From: Candidatus Phascolarctobacterium caballi
GTDB taxonomy: Bacteria > Bacillota > Negativicutes > Acidaminococcales > Acidaminococcaceae
Direction of reading: 5' to 3'
Assembly: GCA_018065225.1 (NCBI GenBank)
Contig: JAGHTS010000213.1
Location: forward strand, 1-45,318
DNA length: 45,318 nucleotides
In this document: positions 31,315 to 39,713 of the stretch, in pieces
How positions within the stretch are numbered: position 1 is the first letter of the stretch
Layout of the letters: each line of letters opens with the position of its first letter
Program-made: the position numbers and the translations under genes
The notes under the pieces: generated by a model
Told to the model about the DNA's origin: nothing
Database searches by the model: none
The model's input: only the letters and a program-made list of their open reading frames with translations

Positions 31315-31521
31315 GTGGAAATACAAGGAACATTCAATGCCCAGCGCTTCTTTGACACGCTGGCGCTGATAATTTCACAACGGGAAAACGTGAAAGTCAC
31401 AGTGCAAGTGACACAGACGCCAGAAAAAACAGAAGCCAGCGTAAATGCTGGGCACATCAAAGATTTTTCAAAGTCAATAAGCGGGTGCGGCAGCACACGC
31501 ATAAAGAAAAAAAGAGCATAA
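31315..31521 (+). CDS. Early 68-aa unknown protein
   Basis: GTG at 31315 lies 15 bases after the preceding gene and has AGGAGGTAAC upstream. The body is FFDTLALIISQRENVKVTVQVTQ, and the C-terminus is basic (STRIKKKRA). The coding region contains one copy of the 25-bp repeat that recurs downstream at 31556-31580. Function is unknown. Confidence 0.6.
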   Translation: MEIQGTFNAQRFFDTLALIISQRENVKVTVQVTQTPEKTEASVNAGHIKDFSKSISGCGSTRIKKKRA

Positions 31522-31640
31522 AGAAAAGCCTTTGAAGAAGTGCCGGGAAACACAACGTCAAAGACTTTTCAAAGTCAATATTGATAATAAATTCATAACA
31601 CATTTATTGTACCATATTGACGGCATAAAGTCAAGGATAA
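31455..31640. repeat. Direct repeats and AT-rich DNA before rep: candidate origin
   Basis: Two nearly identical 25-base copies, sharing TTTTCAAAGTCAATA (31465-31479 and 31566-31580), lie 101 bases apart. The second includes GACTTT-TC-AAAGTC and runs into the palindrome TCAATATTGA and AT-rich DNA. No gene lies in 31522-31811. Repeats plus AT-rich DNA next to a Rep gene suggest the replication origin; no nick motif could be identified. Confidence 0.4.
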
Positions 31641-31811
31641 AGGGGCGAAAAGCCTTGAAAAATAAAGGTTTTACACCTGCTATCCGGGCTTGTATGGGGT
31701 ATTAACATTCCTACGAAAGTATATATAAATATACAGTCAATATGGAACAGAAATGGTGGAGAATATACCACGACTTCTGGTTATACCTTTTATGTCTTAA
31801 TAGGGTACTGG

Positions 31812-32786
31812 GTGAATAGAAAAGGAAGTGCAGTGGTGTTTATCAGAGAAAAGAAGATAGACTGCACCGATTATAGAGAAGTGGACATAATACCCAGAAC
31901 GGAGAGAGCAGAGCAAGCAAGCAAAGGAAAGAGGGGAAAGAGAAGAAAGACACCAGAACCAAAGCAAAAAGACTTGAACGACAAGAACGCTAAACGGTAT
32001 CTGGTACAACTGGGCAATGGCAACTTTCATGTAGGAGATTTGCACACATCATGTACATACAGTGCAGAGAACCTGCCGGGCAGTGTAGAAGAAGCAGAAA
32101 ACATAGTGAGAAACTACCTGCGCCGCATTGATTACCGAAGAAAGAAACTGGGGCTGGAAGCCTTGAAATATATATTGGTAACTGAATATAAGTTCAACAA
32201 GGACGGGGAAAGTATCAAAAGAATACACCATCATATCATTATGAACGGTGGATTAGACCGTGACGAAGTGGAACTAATGTGGACAATGCAGCGCATAAAT
32301 TGGAATAAGATTGATAACCCAGAGTATAAAGCAGGGATAAAGCAAATAGGCTGGGTAAATGCAGATAGACTGCAAATGAATGAAAACGGTATTGAGGGTC
32401 TATGCAAATACATAATCAAGGACCCGCAGGGAAAGAAAAGGTATTCAAGCAGCCGAAATCTGGAAAGACCAGAAACAACAAAGAGTGATGGGGACGAAAA
32501 GACCAGCCGTGACCAGAGTTTGTGGAAGCATAGCAGAAACCTTACAGCACCGACAGAGAAGTGCAACGACCATAAGTACACCAGAAAGAAAGTGGAAAGG
32601 TTGGCAAAGTCACCAGACAACGGACTTGCGGAGTTCCAGAAGATATACAGTGACTACAATATAACGTCAGTTGAAGCGGTCTATTATGAACAGACGGGCT
32701 GGCATATTTACTTGAAAATGTGGAAAAAGCCAAAACCAAAAGGCAAGACAAAAGGAGGGCAAAAGAAATGCAGACTAAAACATTAA
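31812..32786 (+). CDS. HUH endonuclease, rolling-circle Rep-like protein
   Basis: This 324-aa protein probably nicks the origin and starts replication. Core motifs are KRYLVQLGNG with HTSCTY (motif 1), the HUH-type IHHHIIMNG (His139-141), and GLCKYIIKDPQGKKRYSSSRNL, where Tyr200 and Tyr211 are candidate nucleophiles. This matches replication-associated proteins found in Firmicutes prophages and small plasmids. The start is GTG at 31812; GTG at 31833 or 31836, after AGGAAG, is also possible. No helicase or polymerase gene was recognised, so host proteins would do the rest. Confidence 0.82.
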   Translation: MNRKGSAVVFIREKKIDCTDYREVDIIPRTERAEQASKGKRGKRRKTPEPKQKDLNDKNAKRYLVQLGNGNFHVGDLHTSCTYSAENLPGSVEEAENIVRNYLRRIDYRRKKLGLEALKYILVTEYKFNKDGESIKRIHHHIIMNGGLDRDEVELMWTMQRINWNKIDNPEYKAGIKQIGWVNADRLQMNENGIEGLCKYIIKDPQGKKRYSSSRNLERPETTKSDGDEKTSRDQSLWKHSRNLTAPTEKCNDHKYTRKKVERLAKSPDNGLAEFQKIYSDYNITSVEAVYYEQTGWHIYLKMWKKPKPKGKTKGGQKKCRLKH

Positions 32787-33538
32787 ATTCTGAACAGATA
32801 AAGCGCCGCAAGGCAATGAAGAGAATGTGGAGAAGATACAACAGACATATTATGGCAGCAGTGGCAGCAGTTGTTCTGGTTACGCTTATTATATCAGCAA
32901 CAATGATGATAAGAGGTGGGCAAAACAAGCCAGAAACGTTGGCAGCGCAGACAACAGAGCGGGAAACAACAGAAAAGACAGCAGAAGCAACCACGGAGCA
33001 GGCAGCAGGGCAGCAGGTGCCATATCCGTTCAATCTTATGTCACAAGACTGGGACGGTGAGAGTTTGCAGGACTTCAAGTATTACGAAGTACCAGAAGAG
33101 TTTGCGAAGACTGGTGGATATATGCCAGAGTGCTTTCAGAAGTTTACATATATTGTTTGCGATAATAACGGCGTTGATTATGCGCTTGTATTGGCAATGA
33201 TTGAGGTTGAAAGCGGTTACAGATGGAATGTTGAGAGCAAAGAGGGTTCACAAGGCTTTATGCAAGTGAACGTCAAATGGCATGAAGACAGAATGGACAA
33301 GCTGGGCATTGATAATGTGAAAAACCCGTATTTCAACATTATGGTTGCGGTTGATTTTATCAAAGAATTGCAGGGACGATTTGAAACAGAAGAAGAGGTG
33401 CTGACTGCATACAATTACGGCGTAACTGGCGCATATCAGAATGTATGGAACAAAGGATTGACAGAAACAGAGTATTCAAGAAAAGTGCAGCAGGCAAAAG
33501 CCAGAATAATTGAACAGATAGGCGGTGAAAAGGAATGA
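32768..33538 (+). CDS. Membrane-anchored lytic transglycosylase (SLT)
   Basis: This 256-aa protein has a basic N-terminus, one membrane segment (residues about 29-49, MAAVAAVVLVTLIISATMMI), a Thr/Glu-rich linker and an SLT domain. The domain has catalytic Glu148 in MIEVESGYRW, then GSQGFMQVN and LTAYNYGVTGAY. It would cleave peptidoglycan outside the membrane. ATG at 32768 follows GGAGGG and overlaps rep by 19 bases. Finding it in the early operon rather than with lysis or tail genes is unusual; conjugative elements carry similar enzymes. Confidence 0.88.
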   Translation: MQTKTLNSEQIKRRKAMKRMWRRYNRHIMAAVAAVVLVTLIISATMMIRGGQNKPETLAAQTTERETTEKTAEATTEQAAGQQVPYPFNLMSQDWDGESLQDFKYYEVPEEFAKTGGYMPECFQKFTYIVCDNNGVDYALVLAMIEVESGYRWNVESKEGSQGFMQVNVKWHEDRMDKLGIDNVKNPYFNIMVAVDFIKELQGRFETEEEVLTAYNYGVTGAYQNVWNKGLTETEYSRKVQQAKARIIEQIGGEKE

Positions 33539-33870
33539 TGATGGATAAAGCAGCAGTGTTGCGTCTGGGTGATGTAGTGGACGCAATAACACCAAGCGAC
33601 AGAGTAGTGATATACAACGCAGCAAAGCAGGTTGTTTACAGAGGTTACGCAGCAACGGCGCTTCATTCTGGCATTGATAGCAACAGAAAAGTAAAGCGCT
33701 TTGGTCTTGGTATGGAAACGTACAGAGCAACAGAAAAAATGTGGGATTGGGAGAAAACAGAGAAACTGCCGGAACAGATACCAGTTGAACAGTTCAGCGA
33801 ATACAAAGTAGAGCAGCTGAAACACATTTTGTATATCAGAATTGAACTGGAAAACGAATTTGCGAGGTGA
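33535..33870 (+). CDS. Unknown 111-aa early protein
   Basis: It begins with ATGATGATG overlapping the transglycosylase stop. The segment LGDVVDAITPSDRVVIYNAAKQVVYRGYAATALH is followed by VEQFSEYKVEQLKHILYIRIELENEF. Small phage proteins of this shape are frequent in Clostridia, but their role is unknown. Its 3' end reaches the next gene's ribosome site. Confidence 0.6.
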   Translation: MMMDKAAVLRLGDVVDAITPSDRVVIYNAAKQVVYRGYAATALHSGIDSNRKVKRFGLGMETYRATEKMWDWEKTEKLPEQIPVEQFSEYKVEQLKHILYIRIELENEFAR

Positions 33871-33874
33871 GCGC

Positions 33875-34099
33875 ATGGAGAAAAAGAGATATAAAGGCAT
33901 TTGCCCGGATTGCGGCGGCACATTATGGATATGCAAAAGCATTATGCAAGAAGCGGGAATGACAGATTTAGGGCACGGAACCTGCATTCACTGCAAATCA
34001 TTTCTTCATTTGGAGTTCAACGAAGACAAGCAGGAATTTGACTGCGTGAATTGGGAGAAATACAGAAGACAGATACCAGAGGGAGGGAAGAAACAGTGA
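33875..34099 (+). CDS. Small zinc-ribbon protein
   Basis: This 74-aa protein has CPDCGGTLWIC and a second CIHC pair, enough for one zinc ribbon. ATG at 33875 follows GAGGTG. Its TGA overlaps the GTG of the next gene. The function is unknown; nucleic-acid binding is possible. Confidence 0.65.
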   Translation: MEKKRYKGICPDCGGTLWICKSIMQEAGMTDLGHGTCIHCKSFLHLEFNEDKQEFDCVNWEKYRRQIPEGGKKQ

Positions 34100-34497
34100 A
34101 AAAAGAATGGAAACCAGCAGAACTGGAAGCAATGCCAGTAATTCTGCTATCACTTCACCAGAAATGGTGGCAAAAGATGGTTGCAGGTGAAAAGGTGCTG
34201 GAAATTAGAAAGTCAAAGCCGCAATGCAAAGCACCGTTCCGAGTGCTGGTATATGTGACGGGTGGAGTTGGCATTGCAGGTGAGTTTATTTGCCCAGAAG
34301 TGCTGGAAATAAAAGACTTTGCAGAAGCAGAAGCAAAAAGCAGAGTTCCTGCACATGATATACACAATTATGCAGCAGGCAGCAGGCGCAAAGTGTACGG
34401 CTGGGAGGTTGCGGCAGTAAAAGAATATGAGCAGGCAGCAGCACTTGAAACACTGGGAATAAAAAGAGCGCCGCAGTCGTGGCAGTACATGAGGTGA
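34096..34497 (+). CDS. ASCH-domain protein
   Basis: This 133-aa protein contains the ASCH pattern MPVILLSLHQKWWQKMVAGEKVLEIRKSKP, followed by PFRVLVYVTGGVGIAGEFICPEVLEI. ASCH folds resemble PUA domains and bind RNA or act on modified nucleosides; some hydrolyse N4-acetylcytidine. The start is GTG at 34096, inside the preceding stop. Phages often carry ASCH genes near nucleotide-metabolism genes, as here. Confidence 0.82.
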   Translation: MKKEWKPAELEAMPVILLSLHQKWWQKMVAGEKVLEIRKSKPQCKAPFRVLVYVTGGVGIAGEFICPEVLEIKDFAEAEAKSRVPAHDIHNYAAGSRRKVYGWEVAAVKEYEQAAALETLGIKRAPQSWQYMR

Positions 34498-34503
34498 AAA
34501 AGA

Positions 34504-35883
34504 ATGAATAGACCAGATACAACACAATTAACGCTTGGCAGTCTGTTTGATGGTATAGCAGGCTTTCCACTGGCAGCAGCCAGACACGGCATAAAAACAA
34601 TATGGGCAAGTGAGATTGAACCAAACTGCGTGGACATTGTAGAAAAGCATTTCCCGGAAGTGAAACAGCTTGGGGACATTACAAAGATTAAAGGCGACAA
34701 GATACCAGCAGTAGACATAATTAGTTTTGGTTCACCGTGTCAAAATTTATCGGTAGCAGGAAATCAAGAGGGGCTGGACGGCACGAAATCAAGCCTATTC
34801 TTTGAAGCAATACGAATAATCTATGAAATGAGAGGTGCAACAAATGGAGAATACCCAAAATACATTATCTGGGAAAATGTGGCAGGGGCTTTTTCAAGCA
34901 ATAAAGGTCAAGACTTCCGCAGGGTCCTTGAAGAAATCACAAAAACCTACATTCCAATGCCTAATAGTAGAAAATGGGCAAGTTCCGGTCTGGTTAGAAG
35001 CGGGGGGGGCAGTACAGCTTGGCGACAGTTGGACGCTCAATATTGGGGAGTGCCCCAGCGTAGAAAACGTATCTACCTTGTACACAGTTTTGGTAATGAA
35101 CGTGCAGGAAAAGTATTATTTGAGTGCGAAAGCGTGCTTGGGTATACTGCGCAGGGCAGACCAGAGGGGCAGGACGCTTCCAGAAACACTGGAAACAGCA
35201 CTGAAAGAACAGATACAGTGGCAGCAGGCTTTAAGCATGAAGCAGGGGCAAAAGCTGGAAGTGTAGCATATACAGAAAACAAAGCGCCAACACTTCTGGC
35301 AGGTCAGCAGCAAGCCGTTGTTTATTCTATCGCAGGGAATGCGATTGGGAGAACTGGGAAGAACGGTGGAAACCAACTGGGAATTAACGAGGGGGTGAGC
35401 CACACACTGACGGCAACAGACAGACACGCAGTGGCAGCACCGCAATTTTTTGAGGGGCACCAGTACGGAGGTTACAGAGAAGCAGGAACAGCGGGGACAT
35501 TATCGGCAGGACAAGGAAAATTAAGAGGTGACACACCGCTTGTGGTAGAAGAAAACCATAGTTACAGACTATCTGGCTATGGAGATTACAAAGAGGGAAT
35601 AGGAACACTGCGTGCCAGCGGTGGAGATTACGGCGGCGGTTCGGAAAACTTTATTGTCACAATAAAGAAAATTGCTGAAAAGGTCAAATATCTTGTGCGC
35701 AGACTGATACCGATTGAATGTGAACGGCTTGACGGCTTCCCGGACGACTGGACAAGATACGGCGCAAGCGGTAAAGAAATGTCAGACACGGTGCGTTATA
35801 AAGCACTTGGAAACAGCATTGCGGTTCCGTGCGCAGAACGTGTATTTGTTGGCATTTTGGCAGCAGAAGAAATGAGGAACTAA
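34504..35883 (+). CDS. DNA (cytosine-5-)-methyltransferase
   Basis: This 459-aa enzyme transfers methyl groups from AdoMet to cytosine C5. Motif I is LGSLFDGIAGFPLAA, motif IV holds the catalytic Cys79 in FGSPCQNLS, motif VI is ENVAGAF, motif VIII QRRKRIYLV, and motif X is near KALGNSIAVPCAE. Between VIII and IX lies a Gly/Thr-rich target-recognition region of about 200 residues. No restriction enzyme gene lies beside it, so it is an orphan that probably protects phage DNA from host restriction (inference). Confidence 0.95.
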   Translation: MNRPDTTQLTLGSLFDGIAGFPLAAARHGIKTIWASEIEPNCVDIVEKHFPEVKQLGDITKIKGDKIPAVDIISFGSPCQNLSVAGNQEGLDGTKSSLFFEAIRIIYEMRGATNGEYPKYIIWENVAGAFSSNKGQDFRRVLEEITKTYIPMPNSRKWASSGLVRSGGGSTAWRQLDAQYWGVPQRRKRIYLVHSFGNERAGKVLFECESVLGYTAQGRPEGQDASRNTGNSTERTDTVAAGFKHEAGAKAGSVAYTENKAPTLLAGQQQAVVYSIAGNAIGRTGKNGGNQLGINEGVSHTLTATDRHAVAAPQFFEGHQYGGYREAGTAGTLSAGQGKLRGDTPLVVEENHSYRLSGYGDYKEGIGTLRASGGDYGGGSENFIVTIKKIAEKVKYLVRRLIPIECERLDGFPDDWTRYGASGKEMSDTVRYKALGNSIAVPCAERVFVGILAAEEMRN

Positions 35884-35884
35884 C

Positions 35885-36466
35885 ATGGACAAGATACAAC
35901 GTGAGAAGATAGCTGAAAAGCTAAAAAAGATTAAAGCGCTTGCAGAACGTGGCGTGGGCGGTGAAAAAGAAACCGCAATGAGAATGTATGAGGAATTAAA
36001 AGCCAGATATGAAATTGAAGACGAAGAAATAATGCTGGACGCAGTGACACTTCACTGGTTTTCGTTTTCAACACAGCAAGAAAAAGCATTGTTGCACCAA
36101 ATATTCTACATGGTCACTGCTGACCCGTCATATCACCATTATACGGGCAAGTACAGCAGAAGAAAGAAACTGGGGCATGATTGCACAGAGATTGAAGCGG
36201 CAGAAATAACACTGCTATACAATTTCTATAAAGCAGAATTAGAAAGAGAGTATGAAGCGTTCTGGATAGCTTTTAAGTGCGGGAACAATCTTTATCCAGA
36301 TAAAAACGCCCGCTGCTACAAAGAAGACGAAGAAGAAAGACCAGCGCCGGAAAGAAGCGACGAAGAAAAACGCATGATGAAAAAAGCGGCGTGGTATTCA
36401 GAAATGATGGACAAAAGGAAACCACCACGGGCTTTGCTGGGAGGAGCGGAGGTGGAAGAAGACTGA
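35885..36466 (+). CDS. DUF2786 protein, first copy
   Basis: This 193-aa protein starts with the DUF2786 module, KIQREKIAEKLKKIKALAERGVGGEKETAMRMYEEL, and then ARYEIEDEE. The middle part (QQEKALLHQIFYMVTADPSY, ITLLYNFYKAELEREYEAFWIAFKCGNNLYP) is longer than in the second copy. The function of this family is not known. It begins one base after the methyltransferase stop and overlaps the second copy by one base. Confidence 0.78.
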   Translation: MDKIQREKIAEKLKKIKALAERGVGGEKETAMRMYEELKARYEIEDEEIMLDAVTLHWFSFSTQQEKALLHQIFYMVTADPSYHHYTGKYSRRKKLGHDCTEIEAAEITLLYNFYKAELEREYEAFWIAFKCGNNLYPDKNARCYKEDEEERPAPERSDEEKRMMKKAAWYSEMMDKRKPPRALLGGAEVEED

Positions 36467-36855
36467 TGGAAGAAAAGCAGAAAATCATTGAAAAGCTGGT
36501 GAAGATAAAAGCGCTTGCGGAACGTGGTGTGGGTGGCGAAAAGGTCACAGCCTTGCAGATGTATGAAGCATTAAAGAGAAAATACGGCATATCTGATGAA
36601 GAGGTGCAGCAGGCAGAAGCGGTGCCAGTGGATATAAACAAAATTGACCTAAAACGATACTGGGGGCTTGCATTCCAACTGGCAACAATAGCGGCAAGCC
36701 TGCAAGAAGAAATGGACTTTTGCAACAAATGCCCATACACCCACACAGAGGATTGCGGGGAATGTAGCACGCATTGGAATATAAGGGATATACAGCTTGA
36801 ATTTGAAACGGCACAACAACGACTTGCGAAAGCAGCAATGGAGGTAAAGGCATAA
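36466..36855 (+). CDS. DUF2786 protein, second copy
   Basis: This 129-aa protein shares KIKALAERGVGGEK with the gene before it, which indicates a tandem duplication followed by divergence. After the shared module there is a different C-terminal part with four cysteines (FCNKCPYTHTEDCGEC), possibly a metal site. TGATGG links the two genes. Function is unknown. Confidence 0.75.
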   Translation: MEEKQKIIEKLVKIKALAERGVGGEKVTALQMYEALKRKYGISDEEVQQAEAVPVDINKIDLKRYWGLAFQLATIAASLQEEMDFCNKCPYTHTEDCGECSTHWNIRDIQLEFETAQQRLAKAAMEVKA

Positions 36856-37145
36856 TGGTAGCAAGAAAACCAAAAAAGCCAAAGCACAAAAAGAGCGAAT
36901 ACCCAACATTGACCGGGAAACCGCAACTGGGTTATCTAAATTCATATTATTGCCCGGTATGCGGAAAGCATTTGTTTTCTGCATACGACGCAGACATGAG
37001 GAAAGACAGAGAAGACGGCTATTATTTCCATGTGTCAAATGATTTTAATTATTGCAGCAAATGCGGAACACTTCTGGACTTGGACGAATGGAAGAGAAAA
37101 GAAGAACCGACGACAGCTGATGAAGAAATACAGCTGGAAGATTGA
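36855..37145 (+). CDS. Zinc-ribbon protein
   Basis: This 96-aa protein has a basic N-terminus (ARKPKKPKHKKSE) and two CxxC pairs (CPVCGKHLF and CSKCGTLLD) 38 residues apart that would hold one zinc ion. It overlaps its neighbours at both ends (TAATGG at the start, four bases before the next). Function is unknown; it may bind nucleic acid. Confidence 0.65.
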   Translation: MVARKPKKPKHKKSEYPTLTGKPQLGYLNSYYCPVCGKHLFSAYDADMRKDREDGYYFHVSNDFNYCSKCGTLLDLDEWKRKEEPTTADEEIQLED

Positions 37146-37156
37146 GAGGTGAGAAG

Positions 37157-37516
37157 ATGAAAAATAATCACTTGCTTTATGTGTGCAGCCCATACCGGGG
37201 AGAGGTGAAGCGCAATAAAGAATATGCAAGAGCATTGACAAAAGCAGCATTAAACAACGGCTTTGTGCCAGTGACGGTGCATTTATATTTAACAGAGGTT
37301 ACAGACGACAACATACCAGAAGAAAGAAGCCGGGGAATGGCAGCAGGAATGGCAGTGCTTGAAAACTGCAAATTCATTCTGGTTGGCGACAGATACGGAA
37401 TATCAGAGGGAATGAAAGCAGAATTGACGTTCGCAGCACTCAAAGGAATTATAATGCTGTACGAAGCGGACGGGAAAATATATTTGATGGATAGCAAAGA
37501 AGAATACAGAGCATAG
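37157..37516 (+). CDS. DUF4406 / nucleoside 2-deoxyribosyltransferase-like protein
   Basis: This 119-aa protein has the fold pattern of DUF4406: HLLYVCSPYRGEVKRNKEYA, then FVPVTVHLYLTEV, and the helix MAAGMAVLENCKFILVGDRYGISEGMKAEL. The related enzymes exchange bases between deoxynucleosides. Glu in the final motif (GISEGMKAEL) is in the expected catalytic place. It may take part in nucleotide recycling or signalling-nucleotide breakdown. Confidence 0.75.
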   Translation: MKNNHLLYVCSPYRGEVKRNKEYARALTKAALNNGFVPVTVHLYLTEVTDDNIPEERSRGMAAGMAVLENCKFILVGDRYGISEGMKAELTFAALKGIIMLYEADGKIYLMDSKEEYRA

Positions 37517-37528
37517 GAGGAAAAGAAC

Positions 37529-38227
37529 ATGGACCAGAAAAAAACAGAAAAGACAGCAGAGCAGCTGGCAGCGGAGCAGGCAGAAAGAGAAGCAGAGGAA
37601 AAGAGAAAGCAGGAAGCGGAAACAAAACGACTTGAAGAGGTGCAGAAGTTCAAGAATTATTATTCATACATCAAGAGAGCGGGAGCAGACAAACTGCTTG
37701 AATGGTTGGAAGAAAAAGGCTTTTTCAATGCACCAGCAAGCACGAAGTATCACGGAAATTATGCAGGTGGATTGGTTGAGCATTCAAACCATGTATTCAA
37801 AAGATTGCTTCATTTGGCAGAGGACGAAGACAGAAGACAGAACAAAACAACGCCGGAATATACACTGGACTCAATAGCACTTGTGGCACTTCTGCATGAT
37901 GTATGCAAGATAGACGCATACAAGATTGAAACAAAGAACCAGAAACAGAAAGACGGTAGCTGGAAGCAGGTTGAAAGCTACACATATACAAACGCTTTCC
38001 CGGTTGGACATGGCGAAAAGTCAGTGTTCCAGATTATGCGCTTTATGCAGTTGTCGGACGAAGAATTGATGGCTATTAGATGGCACATGGGACCATTTGA
38101 CAGCGCAGTAAAAGGCGGCAGCTATGATATGAACAATGCTTTTTCAGAAAGCAGGCTGGCTGCAATGCTTCATTTAGCAGATATGATGGCAACGCACTTG
38201 GACGAAAGAGAGGACAAGGGCAAATAA
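37529..38227 (+). CDS. HD-domain phosphohydrolase
   Basis: This 232-aa protein has a 40-residue charged coiled coil and then an HD domain. Metal ligands are His85 (GGLVEHSNHV), His123-Asp124 (VALLHDVCKID), and further His residues in FPVGHGEKS and RWHMGPFD. Related enzymes cut nucleotides or their 3' ends. Its position among nucleotide-metabolism genes suggests use on dNTPs or signal nucleotides. Confidence 0.85.
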   Translation: MDQKKTEKTAEQLAAEQAEREAEEKRKQEAETKRLEEVQKFKNYYSYIKRAGADKLLEWLEEKGFFNAPASTKYHGNYAGGLVEHSNHVFKRLLHLAEDEDRRQNKTTPEYTLDSIALVALLHDVCKIDAYKIETKNQKQKDGSWKQVESYTYTNAFPVGHGEKSVFQIMRFMQLSDEELMAIRWHMGPFDSAVKGGSYDMNNAFSESRLAAMLHLADMMATHLDEREDKGK

Positions 38228-38620
38228 ATGTATAACAGAAAAAGGAGCGAAGCAACAGAACAAGAAAGGGTTATGAGGTGGGCAACATTCTATGAAGAGA
38301 GGTTCACGGAATTAAAACTGCTTTATCATGTGCCGAATGGCGGCAGCAGGAACCAACTTGAAGCCGCAAACCTTAAAAGGCAGGGAGTAAAAGCAGGCGT
38401 GCCAGACTTGACACTGCCTGCGCCACGGCAGCAGTACCACGGGTTATATGTGGAAATGAAGTGGGGAAAGAACAAGACAACAGAAAAACAAGACTGGTGG
38501 ATTGAGCAGCTACGGAAGCAGGGCTACAAAGTCGTTGTGTGCTACGGCGCAGAAGAAGCAATGGACGAAATAGCAAAGTATCTGGATATTGAAGCAGAAA
38601 CGGGAAGAAAGGTGGAATGA
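38228..38620 (+). CDS. VRR-NUC nuclease
   Basis: This 130-aa protein is a PD-(D/E)XK-type nuclease of the VRR-NUC family. Visible parts are LLYHVPNGGSRN, the metal-site stretch GVKAGVPDLTLPAP (Asp) and GLYVEMKWGKNKTT (Glu, Lys), followed by QDWWIEQLRKQGYKVVVCYGAEE. Such small phage enzymes cut branched DNA, perhaps to resolve replication intermediates before packaging. It starts right after the HD gene. Confidence 0.9.
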   Translation: MYNRKRSEATEQERVMRWATFYEERFTELKLLYHVPNGGSRNQLEAANLKRQGVKAGVPDLTLPAPRQQYHGLYVEMKWGKNKTTEKQDWWIEQLRKQGYKVVVCYGAEEAMDEIAKYLDIEAETGRKVE

Positions 38621-38913
38621 TGATGGTTGACCACACATTGAAACAGACGGTGCCATATTACAGCACAATGAAGAGGGCTGGCGCATTCAGACAGCCGGAG
38701 AAGCCAAAGAAGAGAAAACGAACAACATTGACAGAATATTGCGACAGCAGAAAGAAAGTTGTATTGAAACAGCACGTCACAGTCAGTCAAGCAGCAAAAA
38801 AGTTGCACGACTACGAAGAAACGGGACTGCTGCCGTATGAGGTACAGAACCTTATTGAGCAAGTAAGAAACCTAACAAACCGTGTCAAGAAATTGGAGGA
38901 CTGGGAAGAATGA
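38617..38913 (+). CDS. Unknown 98-aa basic protein
   Basis: It starts ATG at 38617, overlapping the nuclease stop. The N-terminus includes KQTVPYYSTMKRAG and KPKKRKRTTLTEYCDS, strongly basic. The C-terminal half is a helix with a coiled-coil look (NLIEQVRNLTNRVKKLEDWEE). It might bind DNA. No family was recognised. Confidence 0.6.
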   Translation: MMMVDHTLKQTVPYYSTMKRAGAFRQPEKPKKRKRTTLTEYCDSRKKVVLKQHVTVSQAAKKLHDYEETGLLPYEVQNLIEQVRNLTNRVKKLEDWEE

Positions 38914-39161
38914 GCAGTGAAGAGCGCTGCTTGCTATGCGGTGAGGTTATACCAGAGGGAACGCAGGTTTGTAAAAACTGTATAGAAAAATACGACATAA
39001 AAGCCACAGAAGCAGCAGAAATGGCAGAGGAATTACGGGACGTTGCAAACGTATTGAAGATAACAGAAGCGACAGACGCAAACATAAGAACATCAATGGA
39101 AGCAATATTGAATATAGCAGACAGACTGGAAAGGAAGAACAATGGCAAGAAAAGAGGATAA
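38910..39161 (+). CDS. Small zinc-finger-like protein
   Basis: This 83-aa protein has CLLCGEVIPEGTQVCKNC (four cysteines, one treble-clef-like site) followed by a long helix (TEAAEMAEELRDVANVLKIT, IRTSMEAILNIADRLERK). It overlaps its left neighbour by four bases and the right one by 20. Function is unknown. Confidence 0.6.
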   Translation: MSSEERCLLCGEVIPEGTQVCKNCIEKYDIKATEAAEMAEELRDVANVLKITEATDANIRTSMEAILNIADRLERKNNGKKRG

Positions 39162-39702
39162 ACAGCCACAATACCTGCCGTTAATTGTAAAAGCGAAGCT
39201 ACATACTGGCGGCAGAGAATATGAGAAGCTAAAAGAACAACTAAAAGGGCAGGGCTTCACTTGTAATCAAATGAAACACATTGTCCGTGAGGGAAACTAT
39301 CTGGACGGGCTGACGGTATATCTTTCAAAGTGGAATTACGACAACCACGAAAGCTGGCACCTTTACACATGGGAAGACACAGTGGACGAAAAAGTAATGC
39401 TGGGACTGTATGAAGCAGAACAGTATCACCCAGACGTTGCATACAGAGGTTATAAAGATAATTTTGAACAATTCAAAGCAGATTGGAAAGCGGAAACATA
39501 CGACCCCGGAATGACATTTACTTTCAAGGAAGAAGAAGTGGAAGTATTAGAGGTTGTACAAGAAGAGGTTGACAATATAGACCATCAAGAAACAAAAAGA
39601 CTTGCACAGCAGGCGTATGACGCACAAATGCGAGAGAAACACAGACGCAGGAAGCGTGAGAGTAAAAGCAGGGGCAGCAGATACAAGAAGCGTTATTTTT
39701 AG
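39142..39702 (+). CDS. Unknown 186-aa early protein
   Basis: It starts inside the previous gene. There is an alpha/beta body (LPLIVKAKLHTGGREYEKLKEQLKGQGF, YNPD-like DPGMTFTFKEEEVEVLEVV) and an Arg/Lys-rich C-terminus (HRRRKRESKSRGSRYKKRYF) that probably touches nucleic acid. No family was recognised. Confidence 0.6.
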   Translation: MARKEDKQPQYLPLIVKAKLHTGGREYEKLKEQLKGQGFTCNQMKHIVREGNYLDGLTVYLSKWNYDNHESWHLYTWEDTVDEKVMLGLYEAEQYHPDVAYRGYKDNFEQFKADWKAETYDPGMTFTFKEEEVEVLEVVQEEVDNIDHQETKRLAQQAYDAQMREKHRRRKRESKSRGSRYKKRYF

Positions 39703-39713
39703 GAGGTGCAACA

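Noticed and set aside
34504..35883. Restriction-modification pair
   Set aside because: No nuclease with restriction features lies next to the methyltransferase; the VRR-NUC gene is 2.3 kb away and of a different type.
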